Assembly: GCA_910584725.1 (NCBI GenBank)
Contig: CAJUBE010000015.1
Coordinates: forward strand, 1 to 64,000
Length of the DNA: 64,000 bases
Direction of reading: 5' to 3'
From: an uncultured Lachnospiraceae bacterium
Lineage (GTDB): Bacteria > Bacillota > Clostridia > Lachnospirales > Lachnospiraceae
Part shown: positions 43,406 through 51,515 of the stretch, one piece after another
How positions within the stretch are numbered: the stretch's first letter is position 1
Layout of the letters: every line of letters begins with the position of its first letter
Position numbers and translations under genes: made by a program
Notes under the pieces: generated by a model
The model's input: the letters and a program-made list of their open reading frames with translations, nothing else
Databases searched by the model: none
What the model was told of the DNA's origin: nothing

Positions 43406-43520
43406 ACGTGAAAAGTACTTCTGAAGACGTTCCGCCATAGGACGGGAACGCAAAGTCAGCAAGCTGACCTGGAAGTACTAAGTTTCACGTGGGAGAATGC
43501 CTGAAAAAACGGCATTCTCC
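43406..43520 (+). repeat. Structured intergenic repeat, copy 5
   Basis: ACGTGAAAAGTACTTCT (43406-43422) pairs with AAGTACT..TTTCACGT (to 43490). The inner hairpins CGTTCC/GGAACG and GTCAGC/GCTGAC show compensatory changes against copies 1 and 4. The 3' hairpin GGAGAATGCC/GGCATTCTCC spans 43492-43520. It starts three bases after the stop codon of the SpoIIQ-like gene. Confidence 0.85.
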
Positions 43521-43553
43521 GCGCGGATGTAGATGACCGTTTGGAGGAAAGAG

Positions 43554-44717
43554 ATGTATATTATACATGGGAATATAAAGACCATGGAGGGGCGCGATTT
43601 CGCGGATGGGTATCTCGATATCCGGGACGGGAAGATTGCGGCTATGGGGGATATGAAAGACTGCCCGCAAAGGGAGGGGCAAGTCCTTGACGTGGAGGGC
43701 AGTCTGGTGATGCCGGGTATTATCGAGGCGCATTGTCATATGGGCATTACCGAGGAGAAAAAGGGGATGGAGGGGGACGACTGCAATGAGAATGTGAACC
43801 CTGTCACGCCGTATCTGCGCGCCATCGACGCCATCAACCCCATGGACGCGGCCTTCAACGACGCGCTGCAGGCGGGTATTACTTCCGCGATGATCGGCCC
43901 CGGCAGCGCAAATGTGGTGGGCGGGCAGTTTGCTTTCGTGAAAACCCACGGCAGATGCATAGACGATATGATCGTAAAGGCACCGGCGGCCATGAAGGTT
44001 GCGTTCGGGGAAAATCCGAAAGTAAATTACTCGGGGCAGGGCACATCGCCCTCCACCCGCATGGCCATCGCCGCGCTCCTGCGGGAAGAGCTGACCAAGG
44101 CTGTGGCATATCGGGAGAAGCGGGAAAAGGACAGGGATGCGGAGAAGGATTTCCGCTACGAGTGCTGGCTCCCCGTGCTTCGCGGTGAAATTCCGTTAAA
44201 AGCGCATGCGCATCGGGCCGATGATATTTTGACGGCTGTGCGCATTGCAAAAGAATTTCATTTGCGGATGACGCTGGATCACTGCAGCGAGGGACATCTG
44301 ATTATGGAGGAATTAAAGGCGGCGGGATTCCCGGCAATCGTCGGTCCCGATATGGCCAGCCGCAACAAGATTGAGGTGCAGAACATGGCATTCAAGACGG
44401 CGGGACTTTTGTCAGGGCGCGGAATTCTGACGGCCATTACCACGGATCACCCTGTCTCCAAAATCCAGTTTTTGCCGACCTGCGCAGGGCTGGCTGTGAA
44501 GGCCGGCATGTCGCCGGAGGAGGGGCTTCGTTCCATCACAATCAACGCGGCGAAAATCTGCGGGGTGGATGACCGGGTTGGCAGTCTCGCACCCGGAAAG
44601 GACGCAGATATTGCGGTCTTTACGGGAAATCCCATGGAAGTAGCTACAAAAGCACGGTATACGCTTATTGACGGGGAAATTGTGTATTCGCTGCAGGAAA
44701 GTGACCCTTCGTTTTAA
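43554..44717 (+). CDS. Amidohydrolase-superfamily metal-dependent hydrolase
   Basis: This 387-residue cytoplasmic enzyme of the imidazolonepropionase/dipeptidase-like amidohydrolases has the metal-binding EAHCHMG motif after the strand-ending MPGIIEAH. Further His residues lie in LKAHAHRADD and in TLDHCSEGH, the catalytic Asp in TTDHPVS, and the C-terminal LAPGKDADIAVFTGNP that closes the small beta domain. It hydrolyses C-N or C-O bonds of small cyclic or peptide-like substrates; the exact one is not readable. The ATG at 43554 follows GGAGG. It lies directly after repeat copy 5. Confidence 0.85.
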   Translation: MYIIHGNIKTMEGRDFADGYLDIRDGKIAAMGDMKDCPQREGQVLDVEGSLVMPGIIEAHCHMGITEEKKGMEGDDCNENVNPVTPYLRAIDAINPMDAAFNDALQAGITSAMIGPGSANVVGGQFAFVKTHGRCIDDMIVKAPAAMKVAFGENPKVNYSGQGTSPSTRMAIAALLREELTKAVAYREKREKDRDAEKDFRYECWLPVLRGEIPLKAHAHRADDILTAVRIAKEFHLRMTLDHCSEGHLIMEELKAAGFPAIVGPDMASRNKIEVQNMAFKTAGLLSGRGILTAITTDHPVSKIQFLPTCAGLAVKAGMSPEEGLRSITINAAKICGVDDRVGSLAPGKDADIAVFTGNPMEVATKARYTLIDGEIVYSLQESDPSF

Positions 44718-44843
44718 AATGCCATCTGTTACGGCAGAGGAAAATGTGATAAACTGTACGTGATAACAACGTGCGGTAAAGCGGAACATGGCGTGGGCCG
44801 CGTATGCGGGTTCACAGAAAAATGGGTGTTCGGGAAATCAATT

Positions 44844-46439
44844 ATGGGAAATCATATGTTTTTAAAAAGAATGGCAGGCGGGGCGCTCGTCCTTGCTCTT
44901 CTGCTTATATCGGTGACGGGCTGCGGCAATTTACAGGATTTTCAGATGGAGCCGCCGACGGGCAAAGAAGATACGGACGAGTTTACCAGTCTCGGACTTT
45001 CACCGGAGTTTGATTATGAAGTGCCGGAGAGCCTGCCGAGTATTCTGGTGGATCAGATGGGGTATGCCGCCGGCAGCAAGAAGGTGGCTATGATAAACGG
45101 AGAGACGCCGCCGGAAACCTTTACGGTTTTAGATGCGAATACGGGGCGGGAGGTCTATACGGGGAAGATTGAGAGTAAGGGCTATGACCATTCCGTAAAT
45201 GCCTTTATCAGCTATGCAGATTTTACGGAATTTAATACGATTGGGACATATTACATACAGGCGGCTTCGATCGGCCGTTCCTATGCCTTTGAGATTGCCG
45301 AGGAGCCTTACAAGGCGCTTTTAACCAAAGTCTTTAAACAGTATTATTTTAACAGATGTGGTCTGACGCTTTCCACTGAGCTTGCCGGGGAGGCGGCGCA
45401 CAATGCATGCCATTCCAGAGAGGCACAGATGAAGGATGAGGCGATGATTAAGCGCGATGTGTCGGGCGGCTGGCATGTGGATGAGATCGGGAGCCGGGAT
45501 GTGGCAAGAGGATGTCAGGCGGTAAATACACTGCTGTTGGCCTATGAACTTTACCCCGATGATATGGGGGACGATATGGGAATACCGGAGAGCGGAAACG
45601 GGGTTCCCGATGTGCTTGATGAAGTAAAGTATGAGATTGACTGGCTTCTCAAAATGCAGGATGCAAAGAGCGGGGCGGTATATGCGTCTGTCAGTTCCGT
45701 TGATAATAAAAATGTCGGCTATATTCTCTATATAGACGGCATTACCATGGAGGCGACCATTCATTTTGCGGCGACCATGGCTAAATTCAGTTATCTGTAC
45801 CAGGGCTATGACAGAGAGTTCGCGACGCTGTGTCTGCAGGCATCTGACAGGGCCTACCGATATGCGGAGAACTATCTGGCGGATGTATCGGAGAAGCAGT
45901 ATTTCTTTGCGGCAGCTGAGCTCTATCGTGCTACGGGAGGCTATCAGTACCACAGCGTAGTCAAGTCTTATCTGACGCAGAATCCGGACTTGGACTTGGA
46001 AAATGATTATGTTTTCTGGGGCTGTGTGACTTATCTTTCCACGAAACAGAAGGTGGATGTGAATTTGTGCGAAGCCGTGACGCAGAGTCTGATGCGCAAA
46101 GGGGAAAGCATTTCCTATGCATCCAAGGATTCCAAACTTTTGGTGAATACAGATGAAAAGCAGGGCGGCAATGCCGGGCTTTTGCGGGACATGGCAAGAC
46201 TTGCTGTGGTGGATCACATCATCACGAACCACGAGTACGCGACGGTGCTGGAAAACCATGTCCACTATATGCTGGGGCGCAATCTGCAGTCCATATCCTA
46301 TCTGGACGGCGTTGGCGGGCGCAATTACCGCGACGTGGATGAGAGCCTCGGGATTATGAATCAGGTGGATCAGAACGCCGAGATGCTGTTCTTGATTGCC
46401 GCCATTATGGATGATGAGCTGGTGGTGGGGGAAGAATAA
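44844..46439 (+). CDS. GH9-like lipoprotein, probably catalytically inactive
   Basis: This 531-residue exported lipoprotein has a signal peptide with lipobox VTGC near residue 27 and an N-terminal Ig-like cellulase domain (VDQMGYAAGSKKVAMI, about 70-170). An (alpha/alpha)6 catalytic-like domain of family GH9 follows (about 175-530). Active GH9 enzymes have GGWYDAGD with catalytic Asp residues and a C-terminal NEVAxxxNA with the acid Glu. Here these read GGWHVDEIG and NQVDQNAEM, so key residues are lost. It may bind glycan rather than cut it. The start could be 44844 or the ATG at 44856. Its stop is followed by repeat copy 6. Confidence 0.75.
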   Translation: MGNHMFLKRMAGGALVLALLLISVTGCGNLQDFQMEPPTGKEDTDEFTSLGLSPEFDYEVPESLPSILVDQMGYAAGSKKVAMINGETPPETFTVLDANTGREVYTGKIESKGYDHSVNAFISYADFTEFNTIGTYYIQAASIGRSYAFEIAEEPYKALLTKVFKQYYFNRCGLTLSTELAGEAAHNACHSREAQMKDEAMIKRDVSGGWHVDEIGSRDVARGCQAVNTLLLAYELYPDDMGDDMGIPESGNGVPDVLDEVKYEIDWLLKMQDAKSGAVYASVSSVDNKNVGYILYIDGITMEATIHFAATMAKFSYLYQGYDREFATLCLQASDRAYRYAENYLADVSEKQYFFAAAELYRATGGYQYHSVVKSYLTQNPDLDLENDYVFWGCVTYLSTKQKVDVNLCEAVTQSLMRKGESISYASKDSKLLVNTDEKQGGNAGLLRDMARLAVVDHIITNHEYATVLENHVHYMLGRNLQSISYLDGVGGRNYRDVDESLGIMNQVDQNAEMLFLIAAIMDDELVVGEE

Positions 46440-46442
46440 CAG

Positions 46443-46537
46443 TGTGAGAAGTACTTCTAAAGCTCAGCAGCAGAGGCTGCTTCGCTAAGAAGTACTAAAT
46501 CTCACACAAGAGAATGCCCCCAATACGGGCATTCTCT
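46443..46537 (+). repeat. Structured intergenic repeat, copy 6
   Basis: TGTGAGAAGTACTTCT (46443-46458) pairs with AGAAGTACT..TCTCACA (to 46506) around a CAGC-AGAG-GCTG inner hairpin. The 3' hairpin AGAGAATGCCC/GGGCATTCTCT (46509-46537) has its first pair changed on both strands compared with copy 2. It lies between the convergent GH9-like and plsC genes. Confidence 0.85.
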
Positions 46538-46552
46538 GCTTGAATAATTTAC

Positions 46553-47287
46553 TTATATGAGTTCCTTATTCTTGAAGTACATTTCCTTGATGACAGACAG
46601 CACCTTGTCGTCAATGCGTCGTTTCTGGTCTTTGTCGAGGTCTTTTGTGTAGATGGGTTTGCCGTATTCGATGACGACGTGGGTCTTTTTGATCTTTGGC
46701 AGATGGGCTTCCCAGACCTGATCTGCGTTGTTGATGCTTATGGGTACGATGGGACAGCCGGATTTCTCTGCGATCTTAAAGCTGCCGCCGTGGAAAGGCA
46801 GAAACGTGTCCGGCTCGGTGCTGCGGCTTCCTTCGGGGAAGATGCAGACGGAGATGCCGGATTTTACCTTTTCCACTGCGGTGAGAATGGTTTTCATGCC
46901 CTGCTTGATATCCTTTCTGTCAAGAAAGAGACAGTGCAGGTTTTTCATCCAGTTTGAGAGAAGCGGCACTTTTAACATACCGATTTTGGCGATGTATCCG
47001 GTTGGTCTGGGAACGCGCACATAGGTCATGATAATGTCGAAATAGCTTCGGTGGTTTCCGATATACAGTACGGGAACATCCTTTGGGACATTCTCCTCGC
47101 CGATCGCGGTGACGGATACGCCCGACAGGAAAAGGACACAACGAAAGGCCCAGTTTACGATGGCCAGAGAGCTTTTGTCTTTAGCGGACTGATTCCATTT
47201 CCCGAGGAAGTATTCAAATATTAAAAGCGGAATGCTGAAAATCAGGAACAGGACAACGAAGGTGGCTACTAATATCAGACGTATCAT
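46553..47287 (-). CDS. plsC: 1-acyl-sn-glycerol-3-phosphate acyltransferase
   Basis: PlsC transfers an acyl group to lysophosphatidic acid at the membrane, the second step of phospholipid synthesis. This 244-residue protein has an N-terminal membrane segment (about residues 2-24) and the acyltransferase motifs: IGNHRSYFDI (NHx4D), the FLDRKD segment, FPEGSRS with the substrate-binding EGTRS-like block, and VPISI. The ATG at 47287 lies behind a reasonable minus-strand promoter. It converges with the GH9-like gene, and structured repeat copy 6 lies between their ends. Confidence 0.93.
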   Translation of the reverse strand: MIRLILVATFVVLFLIFSIPLLIFEYFLGKWNQSAKDKSSLAIVNWAFRCVLFLSGVSVTAIGEENVPKDVPVLYIGNHRSYFDIIMTYVRVPRPTGYIAKIGMLKVPLLSNWMKNLHCLFLDRKDIKQGMKTILTAVEKVKSGISVCIFPEGSRSTEPDTFLPFHGGSFKIAEKSGCPIVPISINNADQVWEAHLPKIKKTHVVIEYGKPIYTKDLDKDQKRRIDDKVLSVIKEMYFKNKELI

Positions 47288-47324
47288 GGCGAAAACCTTT
47301 CTGTGTTTTAATCATTTTATAACC

Positions 47325-47354
47325 AGTATAGCATTATTCTATAGGAATAGACAA
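47325..47354 (-). promoter_or_regulatory. Promoter of plsC
   Basis: On the minus strand, TTGTCT (47349-47354) and TATACT (47325-47330) are 18 bases apart. Confidence 0.5.
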
Positions 47355-47446
47355 TGCCTTCGCATAATAAATTAGATAGTAAGAAGATATGCGTTACTCT
47401 TTGCACCCGCACCATGCACTTGCTGCAGGGTGTCGGAGCCAGCGCC

Positions 47447-47519
47447 AAAATGCCTCATTTGTGGCATTTTGTGTGCATCAATTGTTACAATTCACACGAA
47501 AAAATTGTAAATTGATGCA
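47447..47519. repeat. Two adjacent inverted repeats in the plsC/prcB-like divergent region
   Basis: The first is AAAATGCC (47447-47454) with GGCATTTT (47463-47470). The second is TGCATCAAT..TTACAATT (47474-47492) with AATTGTAA..TTGATGCA (47503-47519), about 17 pairs. The second contains TTGATGCAA, the unit of the 11-bp array at 21368-21455. It may be an operator or a transcript hairpin. The rest of the 47290-47560 gap shows nothing else besides the plsC promoter. Confidence 0.55.
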
Positions 47520-47563
47520 AAACTGGCATGAGTGTGGATTGTAACAGATATGCGGAGGAAATG

Positions 47564-47992
47564 ATGGCTGAATTGAGCGAGTATCAGAGGAGAATAGTCA
47601 GTATAGGGCTGGTATGCCTGCTGTGTTTTGCGGTGTATTCCTGCGGGCAGAAGCAGAACCCTATGGAAAAAATCAAGGATTTGGATTACACGGTGATCGC
47701 GGAGGACAATATACCGGAGGAGCTTCTTTTAAAGATTGAGGAGAGAAAGGCAGATACGTTCAAGCTGACCTTTGAGGATCAGGGTTTTCTTTACATCTGT
47801 GTGGGGTACGGGACGCAGCAGACGGGCGGTTACAGCATTGCGGTGAATGATCTGTATGAGACGGCGAATGCTGTCTATATCGACACCAATCTGATCGGAC
47901 CGTCACCGGAGGAGAAGAGCAAGCCTGTGGCAAGCTATCCCTATGTGGTGGTGAAGACGGAGTTTTCGCAGAAGCCGGTGGTGTTTGAGTAG
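47564..47992 (+). CDS. PrcB_C-domain lipoprotein
   Basis: This small exported protein of about 142 residues has a hydrophobic N-terminus ending in AVYSCGQKQ, a plausible though imperfect lipobox. The C-terminal domain (about 45-140) has the pattern of the PrcB C-terminal domain: GYGTQQTGGYSIAVNDL, then an NLIGPSPEE...YPYVVVKT end. PrcB was described as a protease-complex subunit in spirochaetes. In Firmicutes the domain is found in small lipoproteins of unknown role. Two ATGs (47561, 47564) follow GGAGG; the second has better spacing. Confidence 0.7.
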   Translation: MAELSEYQRRIVSIGLVCLLCFAVYSCGQKQNPMEKIKDLDYTVIAEDNIPEELLLKIEERKADTFKLTFEDQGFLYICVGYGTQQTGGYSIAVNDLYETANAVYIDTNLIGPSPEEKSKPVASYPYVVVKTEFSQKPVVFE

Positions 47993-48052
47993 ATTTTATG
48001 CACATATGGGAGTCCAGGGCAGACGTTGTCAAATTACGGAAAGGATGAAAAG

Positions 48053-49420
48053 ATGCTTATATTAAAAAACGGATATATGCTCGACCCGGCGTCGGGTACG
48101 GAAGGGTATTATGATATTTTGATTGACACGGAGAGCGGGAAAATTGCGAAGATTGTGCCGCAGGGGGCTCTCATGAAAGACAGGGCGGGCGGTGTGTTTG
48201 TGCACAATGCCCGTGATGGCGTCGTTTCTGCAACCGAGGAAGGAATCAAGGCGGGACGTGAGTTTTGCACAGATATGCCGGAAGAAATTGACTTGAATGG
48301 TCAAATAGTGGCTCCGGGTCTTGTGGACGTGCATGTGCATTTCCGCGACCCGGGGTTTACCCATAAAGAGGATATCCATACCGGGGCGGCTGCGGCAGCA
48401 AAGGGCGGCTTCACGTCCGTGGTGCTGATGGCAAACACGAAGCCCGCGGTGGACAATCCCGATACGCTGGCCTATGTGCTGGATAAGGGGAAAGAAACGG
48501 ACATTCATATCCATACCTGCGCCAATGTGACGATGGGGCTGCAAGGCAGAGAGTTGACAGACATGGAGTCTTTGAGTGAACAGGGGGCAGCAGGCTTTAC
48601 CGACGACGGGATCCCCCTGATGGATGAGACGCTGCTGCGGGCAGCGCTGCAAAGAGCGGCGAAGTGCGGGAAGCCGGTCAGTCTTCACGAAGAAAATCCG
48701 GCGTTTATCAAAAACAACGGCGTGAATGCGGGCAAGGCGGCAGCTCATTACGGTATAGGCGGTTCGCCCAGAGAAGCGGAGATTTCCATGGTGGAGCGGG
48801 ATCTGCGGATTGCCATGGAGGAGAAAGCAAACCTTTCCATCCAGCATATCAGCACGAAGGAGGCTGTGGAGCTGGTGCGGCAGGCAAAGAAGAGGAGCAG
48901 CCATATCTTTGCGGAAGCCGCGCCCCATCATTTTACGTTGACGGAGGAGGCGGTCATCAGGCACGGAACGCTTGCGAAGATGAATCCGCCTCTGCGGGAG
49001 GAGGCAGACCGGCTGGCGATTATTGAGGGGCTGCGGGACGGCACGATTGACATGATTGCCACGGACCATGCACCCCACAGCGCGGAGGAAAAGGCAAAAC
49101 CGCTGACGGAGGCGCCAAGCGGCATTATCGGGCTGGAGACGGCGTTGTCGCTGGGGATTCGGGAGCTGGTGGATAAAGGGTATCTTTCCATGATGGAGCT
49201 GATCGGGAAGATGAGCCTTGCACCTGCGAAGCTGTATCACCTCGACGCGGGATATCTGAAAGAGGGCGGCCCTGCGGATCTGGTGGTGTTTGACCCGAAG
49301 AAGGAGTGGGTGGTGAAGGAATTCGCTTCAAAGGCGGCGAACTCGCCTTTCGTCGGGGAGACAATGCCGGGTGTGGTTAATTATACTATCTGCGGCGGGA
49401 AAGTTGTATATCGAGGTTAA
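48053..49420 (+). CDS. pyrC: Dihydroorotase
   Basis: The enzyme closes carbamoyl-aspartate to dihydroorotate in pyrimidine synthesis. This 455-residue class I enzyme shows DVHVHFRDPGFTHKED with the two metal His, TTMVLMANT-like KPAVDNPD, GFTDDGIPL, an ISTKEAVE segment and the C-terminal ATDHAPHSAEEK with the catalytic Asp. Between the first strands (about residues 40-75) it has roughly 30 extra residues before DLNGQIVAPGLVDVH. The ATG at 48053 follows GGAAAGG. Other pyr genes (pyrK, pyrD) lie 7 kb downstream, so the pathway is dispersed. Confidence 0.93.
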   Translation: MLILKNGYMLDPASGTEGYYDILIDTESGKIAKIVPQGALMKDRAGGVFVHNARDGVVSATEEGIKAGREFCTDMPEEIDLNGQIVAPGLVDVHVHFRDPGFTHKEDIHTGAAAAAKGGFTSVVLMANTKPAVDNPDTLAYVLDKGKETDIHIHTCANVTMGLQGRELTDMESLSEQGAAGFTDDGIPLMDETLLRAALQRAAKCGKPVSLHEENPAFIKNNGVNAGKAAAHYGIGGSPREAEISMVERDLRIAMEEKANLSIQHISTKEAVELVRQAKKRSSHIFAEAAPHHFTLTEEAVIRHGTLAKMNPPLREEADRLAIIEGLRDGTIDMIATDHAPHSAEEKAKPLTEAPSGIIGLETALSLGIRELVDKGYLSMMELIGKMSLAPAKLYHLDAGYLKEGGPADLVVFDPKKEWVVKEFASKAANSPFVGETMPGVVNYTICGGKVVYRG

Positions 49421-49483
49421 AAGATTGCCTGCCGGGGTTGAAATGTCTGCCGGGAAAGGGTGGAGAAACAAGAGGAGATACAG

Positions 49484-50227
49484 ATGAAAAAGCCGGAAAT
49501 GATTTTGTTTGATTATGGGCATACGCTGCTCTGCGAGCCGGGGTTTGACGCGCTGCGTTGTGAGGAGGCGGCATTTCCCTACATCGTGGAAAATCCGCAG
49601 AACCTTACCGCAAAACAGATTTATGCCGAGGTGCAGAAGCTGTTTGCGCGGTTTCAGAAGGCGAGAGATAACGGCATAGAAGTCCATCAGCAGCAGTTTA
49701 TGCGGCTGATTTATGAATATCTGGGGCTTACCTTTAGCATTTCTTATGAGGAGCTGGAGGAGATTGAGTGGATGGCGGCTTCGCTCGGCGCGGTGATGCC
49801 AAATGCGGAAAAGATGCTGGCTTACTTGGAGGAGACAGGTATCCGAAGCGCGGTGATCAGCAATATCGGCTGGTCGGGTCGGGCGCTTGCCGGACGCATC
49901 AACAGGCTTCTTCCGAATAACCGGTTTGAGTTTATCATGGCTTCCAGCGAATATGTGATCAGGAAGCCGGACAGGATGCTGTTTGAGACGGCGCTGCGAA
50001 AAGCCCGCCTTTCGCCGGAACAGGTCTGGTATTGTGGGGACAGCATGAAGGCGGATGTGATCGGCGCGCATGAAGCGGGTATTTATCCTGTGCTCTATGA
50101 GGGCAGCGCACCGGATGACGTGAATCCTTCCGTGCACCAGAATGAAGGGGTGGAAGTCGATTTTGACTATCTGCATATTTATGACTGGGATGAGTTGATC
50201 GGGGTTTTGCAGAGAGATTCCGGATGA
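49484..50227 (+). CDS. HAD-superfamily hydrolase
   Basis: This 247-residue HAD phosphatase has motif I as FDYGHTLL (nucleophile Asp, the second Asp of DxD replaced by Gly-His). It also has a helical cap, motif II in SAVISNIGWSG, the Lys of motif III in VIRKPDR and motif IV in WYCGDSMKADVIGA. The replaced general acid makes ordinary phosphatase activity uncertain. The ATG at 49484 follows GAGGAG. It follows pyrC by 63 bases and could be co-transcribed. The substrate is unknown. Confidence 0.85.
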   Translation: MKKPEMILFDYGHTLLCEPGFDALRCEEAAFPYIVENPQNLTAKQIYAEVQKLFARFQKARDNGIEVHQQQFMRLIYEYLGLTFSISYEELEEIEWMAASLGAVMPNAEKMLAYLEETGIRSAVISNIGWSGRALAGRINRLLPNNRFEFIMASSEYVIRKPDRMLFETALRKARLSPEQVWYCGDSMKADVIGAHEAGIYPVLYEGSAPDDVNPSVHQNEGVEVDFDYLHIYDWDELIGVLQRDSG

Positions 50228-50276
50228 CTTTATCGGGAAGGCTGCGGACGGAAAATTGAAGATTAAAACGCCGCAG

Positions 50277-50294
50277 GGGCGGGAAATCCCGCCC
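50277..50294 (-). terminator. Probable terminator of the MarR-split-barrel operon
   Basis: A perfect GGGCGGG-AAAT-CCCGCCC hairpin overlaps the stop codon of the minus-strand gene. On that strand it is followed after a short gap by CGTTTTAA. It lies between two converging genes and may serve both. Confidence 0.5.
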
Positions 50295-50728
50295 TATAGT
50301 TCCTCCACAGACAATGTCACATTGCTCAGACCATAATAATAGTTGACGGTCTCTGCGGTAAATTTCAATACGCAGTAATCCTCGTCATCCACGCCCTTCG
50401 GGTAATACATCTCAAACCCGTCCCGCCAGAGAAACGCTTTGGTTTCGTGGTCGGTGCAGACTTCCATCGTCCCCGTAAAAAGCGCGCCTTTATATTGGTC
50501 TTTGGTGTCGTCCACATAGTACACAGACGCTTTCGGGTTTTTCATAAACTGCGCCACCCGCTTTGAGCTGGTGTTGGTGGAAAAGTAGTGGGTCTTCATG
50601 CTTTCGTGCTCCAGTGAGAGCATTCCCTTGATCTGGGGGAAGCCATCCTCGTTTACCGAGGCGACATAAGCCACCTGCGCATGTTCGCGGAGAGAGCGTA
50701 TGCCTGATTTCATCATGTTAATCTCCAT
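50294..50728 (-). CDS. Pyridoxamine 5'-phosphate oxidase-like flavin split-barrel protein
   Basis: This 144-residue FMN-binding split-barrel protein has an N-terminal LREHAQVAYVASVNEDGFPQ segment, a middle STNTSSKRVAQFMKNPKASVYYVD and an end typical of general-stress FMN reductases. It probably binds FMN or F420-like cofactors and reduces a small molecule. The ATG at 50728 has AAGGAGG nine bases upstream and overlaps the end of the marR-type gene by 11 bases, so the two are coupled. A frame extension to 50803 lacks a ribosome binding site. Redox or xenobiotic stress is the likely theme. Confidence 0.8.
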   Translation of the reverse strand: MEINMMKSGIRSLREHAQVAYVASVNEDGFPQIKGMLSLEHESMKTHYFSTNTSSKRVAQFMKNPKASVYYVDDTKDQYKGALFTGTMEVCTDHETKAFLWRDGFEMYYPKGVDDEDYCVLKFTAETVNYYYGLSNVTLSVEEL

Positions 50729-51173
50729 CTGTGTGATCCTCCTTTTGCGTAAGATTTGCAAGCACTTTCCTAAGACCTGCTTCCAGAAGACGTATTTCTT
50801 CATCGCTGAATCCCCTGTAGAAAATTTGGTTCATCTCGTCGGAGACCTGATTGTAGTGTTCCTGTAATCCCGCCGCCTTTTTTGTCAGTCGTATTTTCAC
50901 GGTTCTGCGGTCGGCGGAAGAATAGACGCGCTCAATCAAATCCCGTTGTTCCATCCGATCCAGCATACTTGTCAAGGTGGTTTTGGCAAGTCCTGTTTTT
51001 TTGGCAAGTTCACTGATCGGAATGCCGTCCTTTTCCCAAAGAACAAATAAGATTCTTCCCTGTGCGCCGTTAAATTCGCTAATGCCGTGTGCGGCCAGCA
51101 GTTTTTCAAATATGCGCCCCTGTAACTGCTTGATTCGCGTAATCAGGATCCCGCCGTCTGTTTTTTCTATCAT
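50718..51173 (-). CDS. MarR-family transcriptional regulator
   Basis: This 151-residue protein has a central winged-helix domain (about residues 25-110: FNGAQGRILFVLWEKDGIPISELAKKTGLAKTT split over helices and recognition helix, then a basic wing with SSADRRTVKIRLT) and dimerising helices at both ends. MarR dimers bind palindromes and release on ligand binding or oxidation. It is the first gene of a two-gene operon with the split-barrel protein. The ATG at 51173 follows GGGGGA. Its promoter carries overlapping palindromes that it probably binds. Confidence 0.92.
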   Translation of the reverse strand: MIEKTDGGILITRIKQLQGRIFEKLLAAHGISEFNGAQGRILFVLWEKDGIPISELAKKTGLAKTTLTSMLDRMEQRDLIERVYSSADRRTVKIRLTKKAAGLQEHYNQVSDEMNQIFYRGFSDEEIRLLEAGLRKVLANLTQKEDHTDGD

Positions 51174-51200
51174 AAAATCCCCCCGCTATTGATATTATAT

Positions 51201-51229
51201 AGAATAGTACTATATAGTATAAAAGTCAA
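51201..51229 (-). promoter_or_regulatory. marR promoter with palindromic operator
   Basis: On the minus strand, TTGACT (51224-51229) and TATTCT (51201-51206) are 17 bases apart. The palindromes ATAGTACTAT (51204-51213) and ACTATATAGT (51209-51218) overlap the spacer and -10, as expected for autorepression. Confidence 0.65.
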
Positions 51230-51313
51230 GAGCAATTTTTAAAAGTTTATACTGATGGTAATATTTTGAATCGTCACTTAATGCAGGGACTAATATATTG
51301 GATTAAGTTTATC

Positions 51314-51342
51314 TTGTAATGAAAAAAAGAATGTGCTAAAAT
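51314..51342 (+). promoter_or_regulatory. Promoter of the Rpn/PD-(D/E)XK gene
   Basis: TTGTAA (51314-51319), 17 bases, then TAAAAT (51337-51342). A structured leader of about 165 bases follows, including a perfect GCAGAG-CCAT-CTCTGC hairpin near 51414-51430. Confidence 0.6.
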
Positions 51343-51515
51343 CATGTTAAGCAAAGAATAGATCTAAGATTCTTAATGTATCTTAACGGATTTCGTCAGA
51401 GATCCGTATCCGTGCAGAGCCATCTCTGCGGAAACTCCTTGCTTACAACTTAATAACTGCAGGGAGGATGGACGGCGGAAACCTCTCTGCCATCACAGGA
51501 AAGAGAGGAAATGGA

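Noticed and set aside
48062..49240. A 392-codon open frame on the minus strand
   Set aside because: It lies wholly inside pyrC, which has all dihydroorotase motifs; the minus frame reads as basic, Cys/His/Arg-rich shadow sequence with no family pattern.
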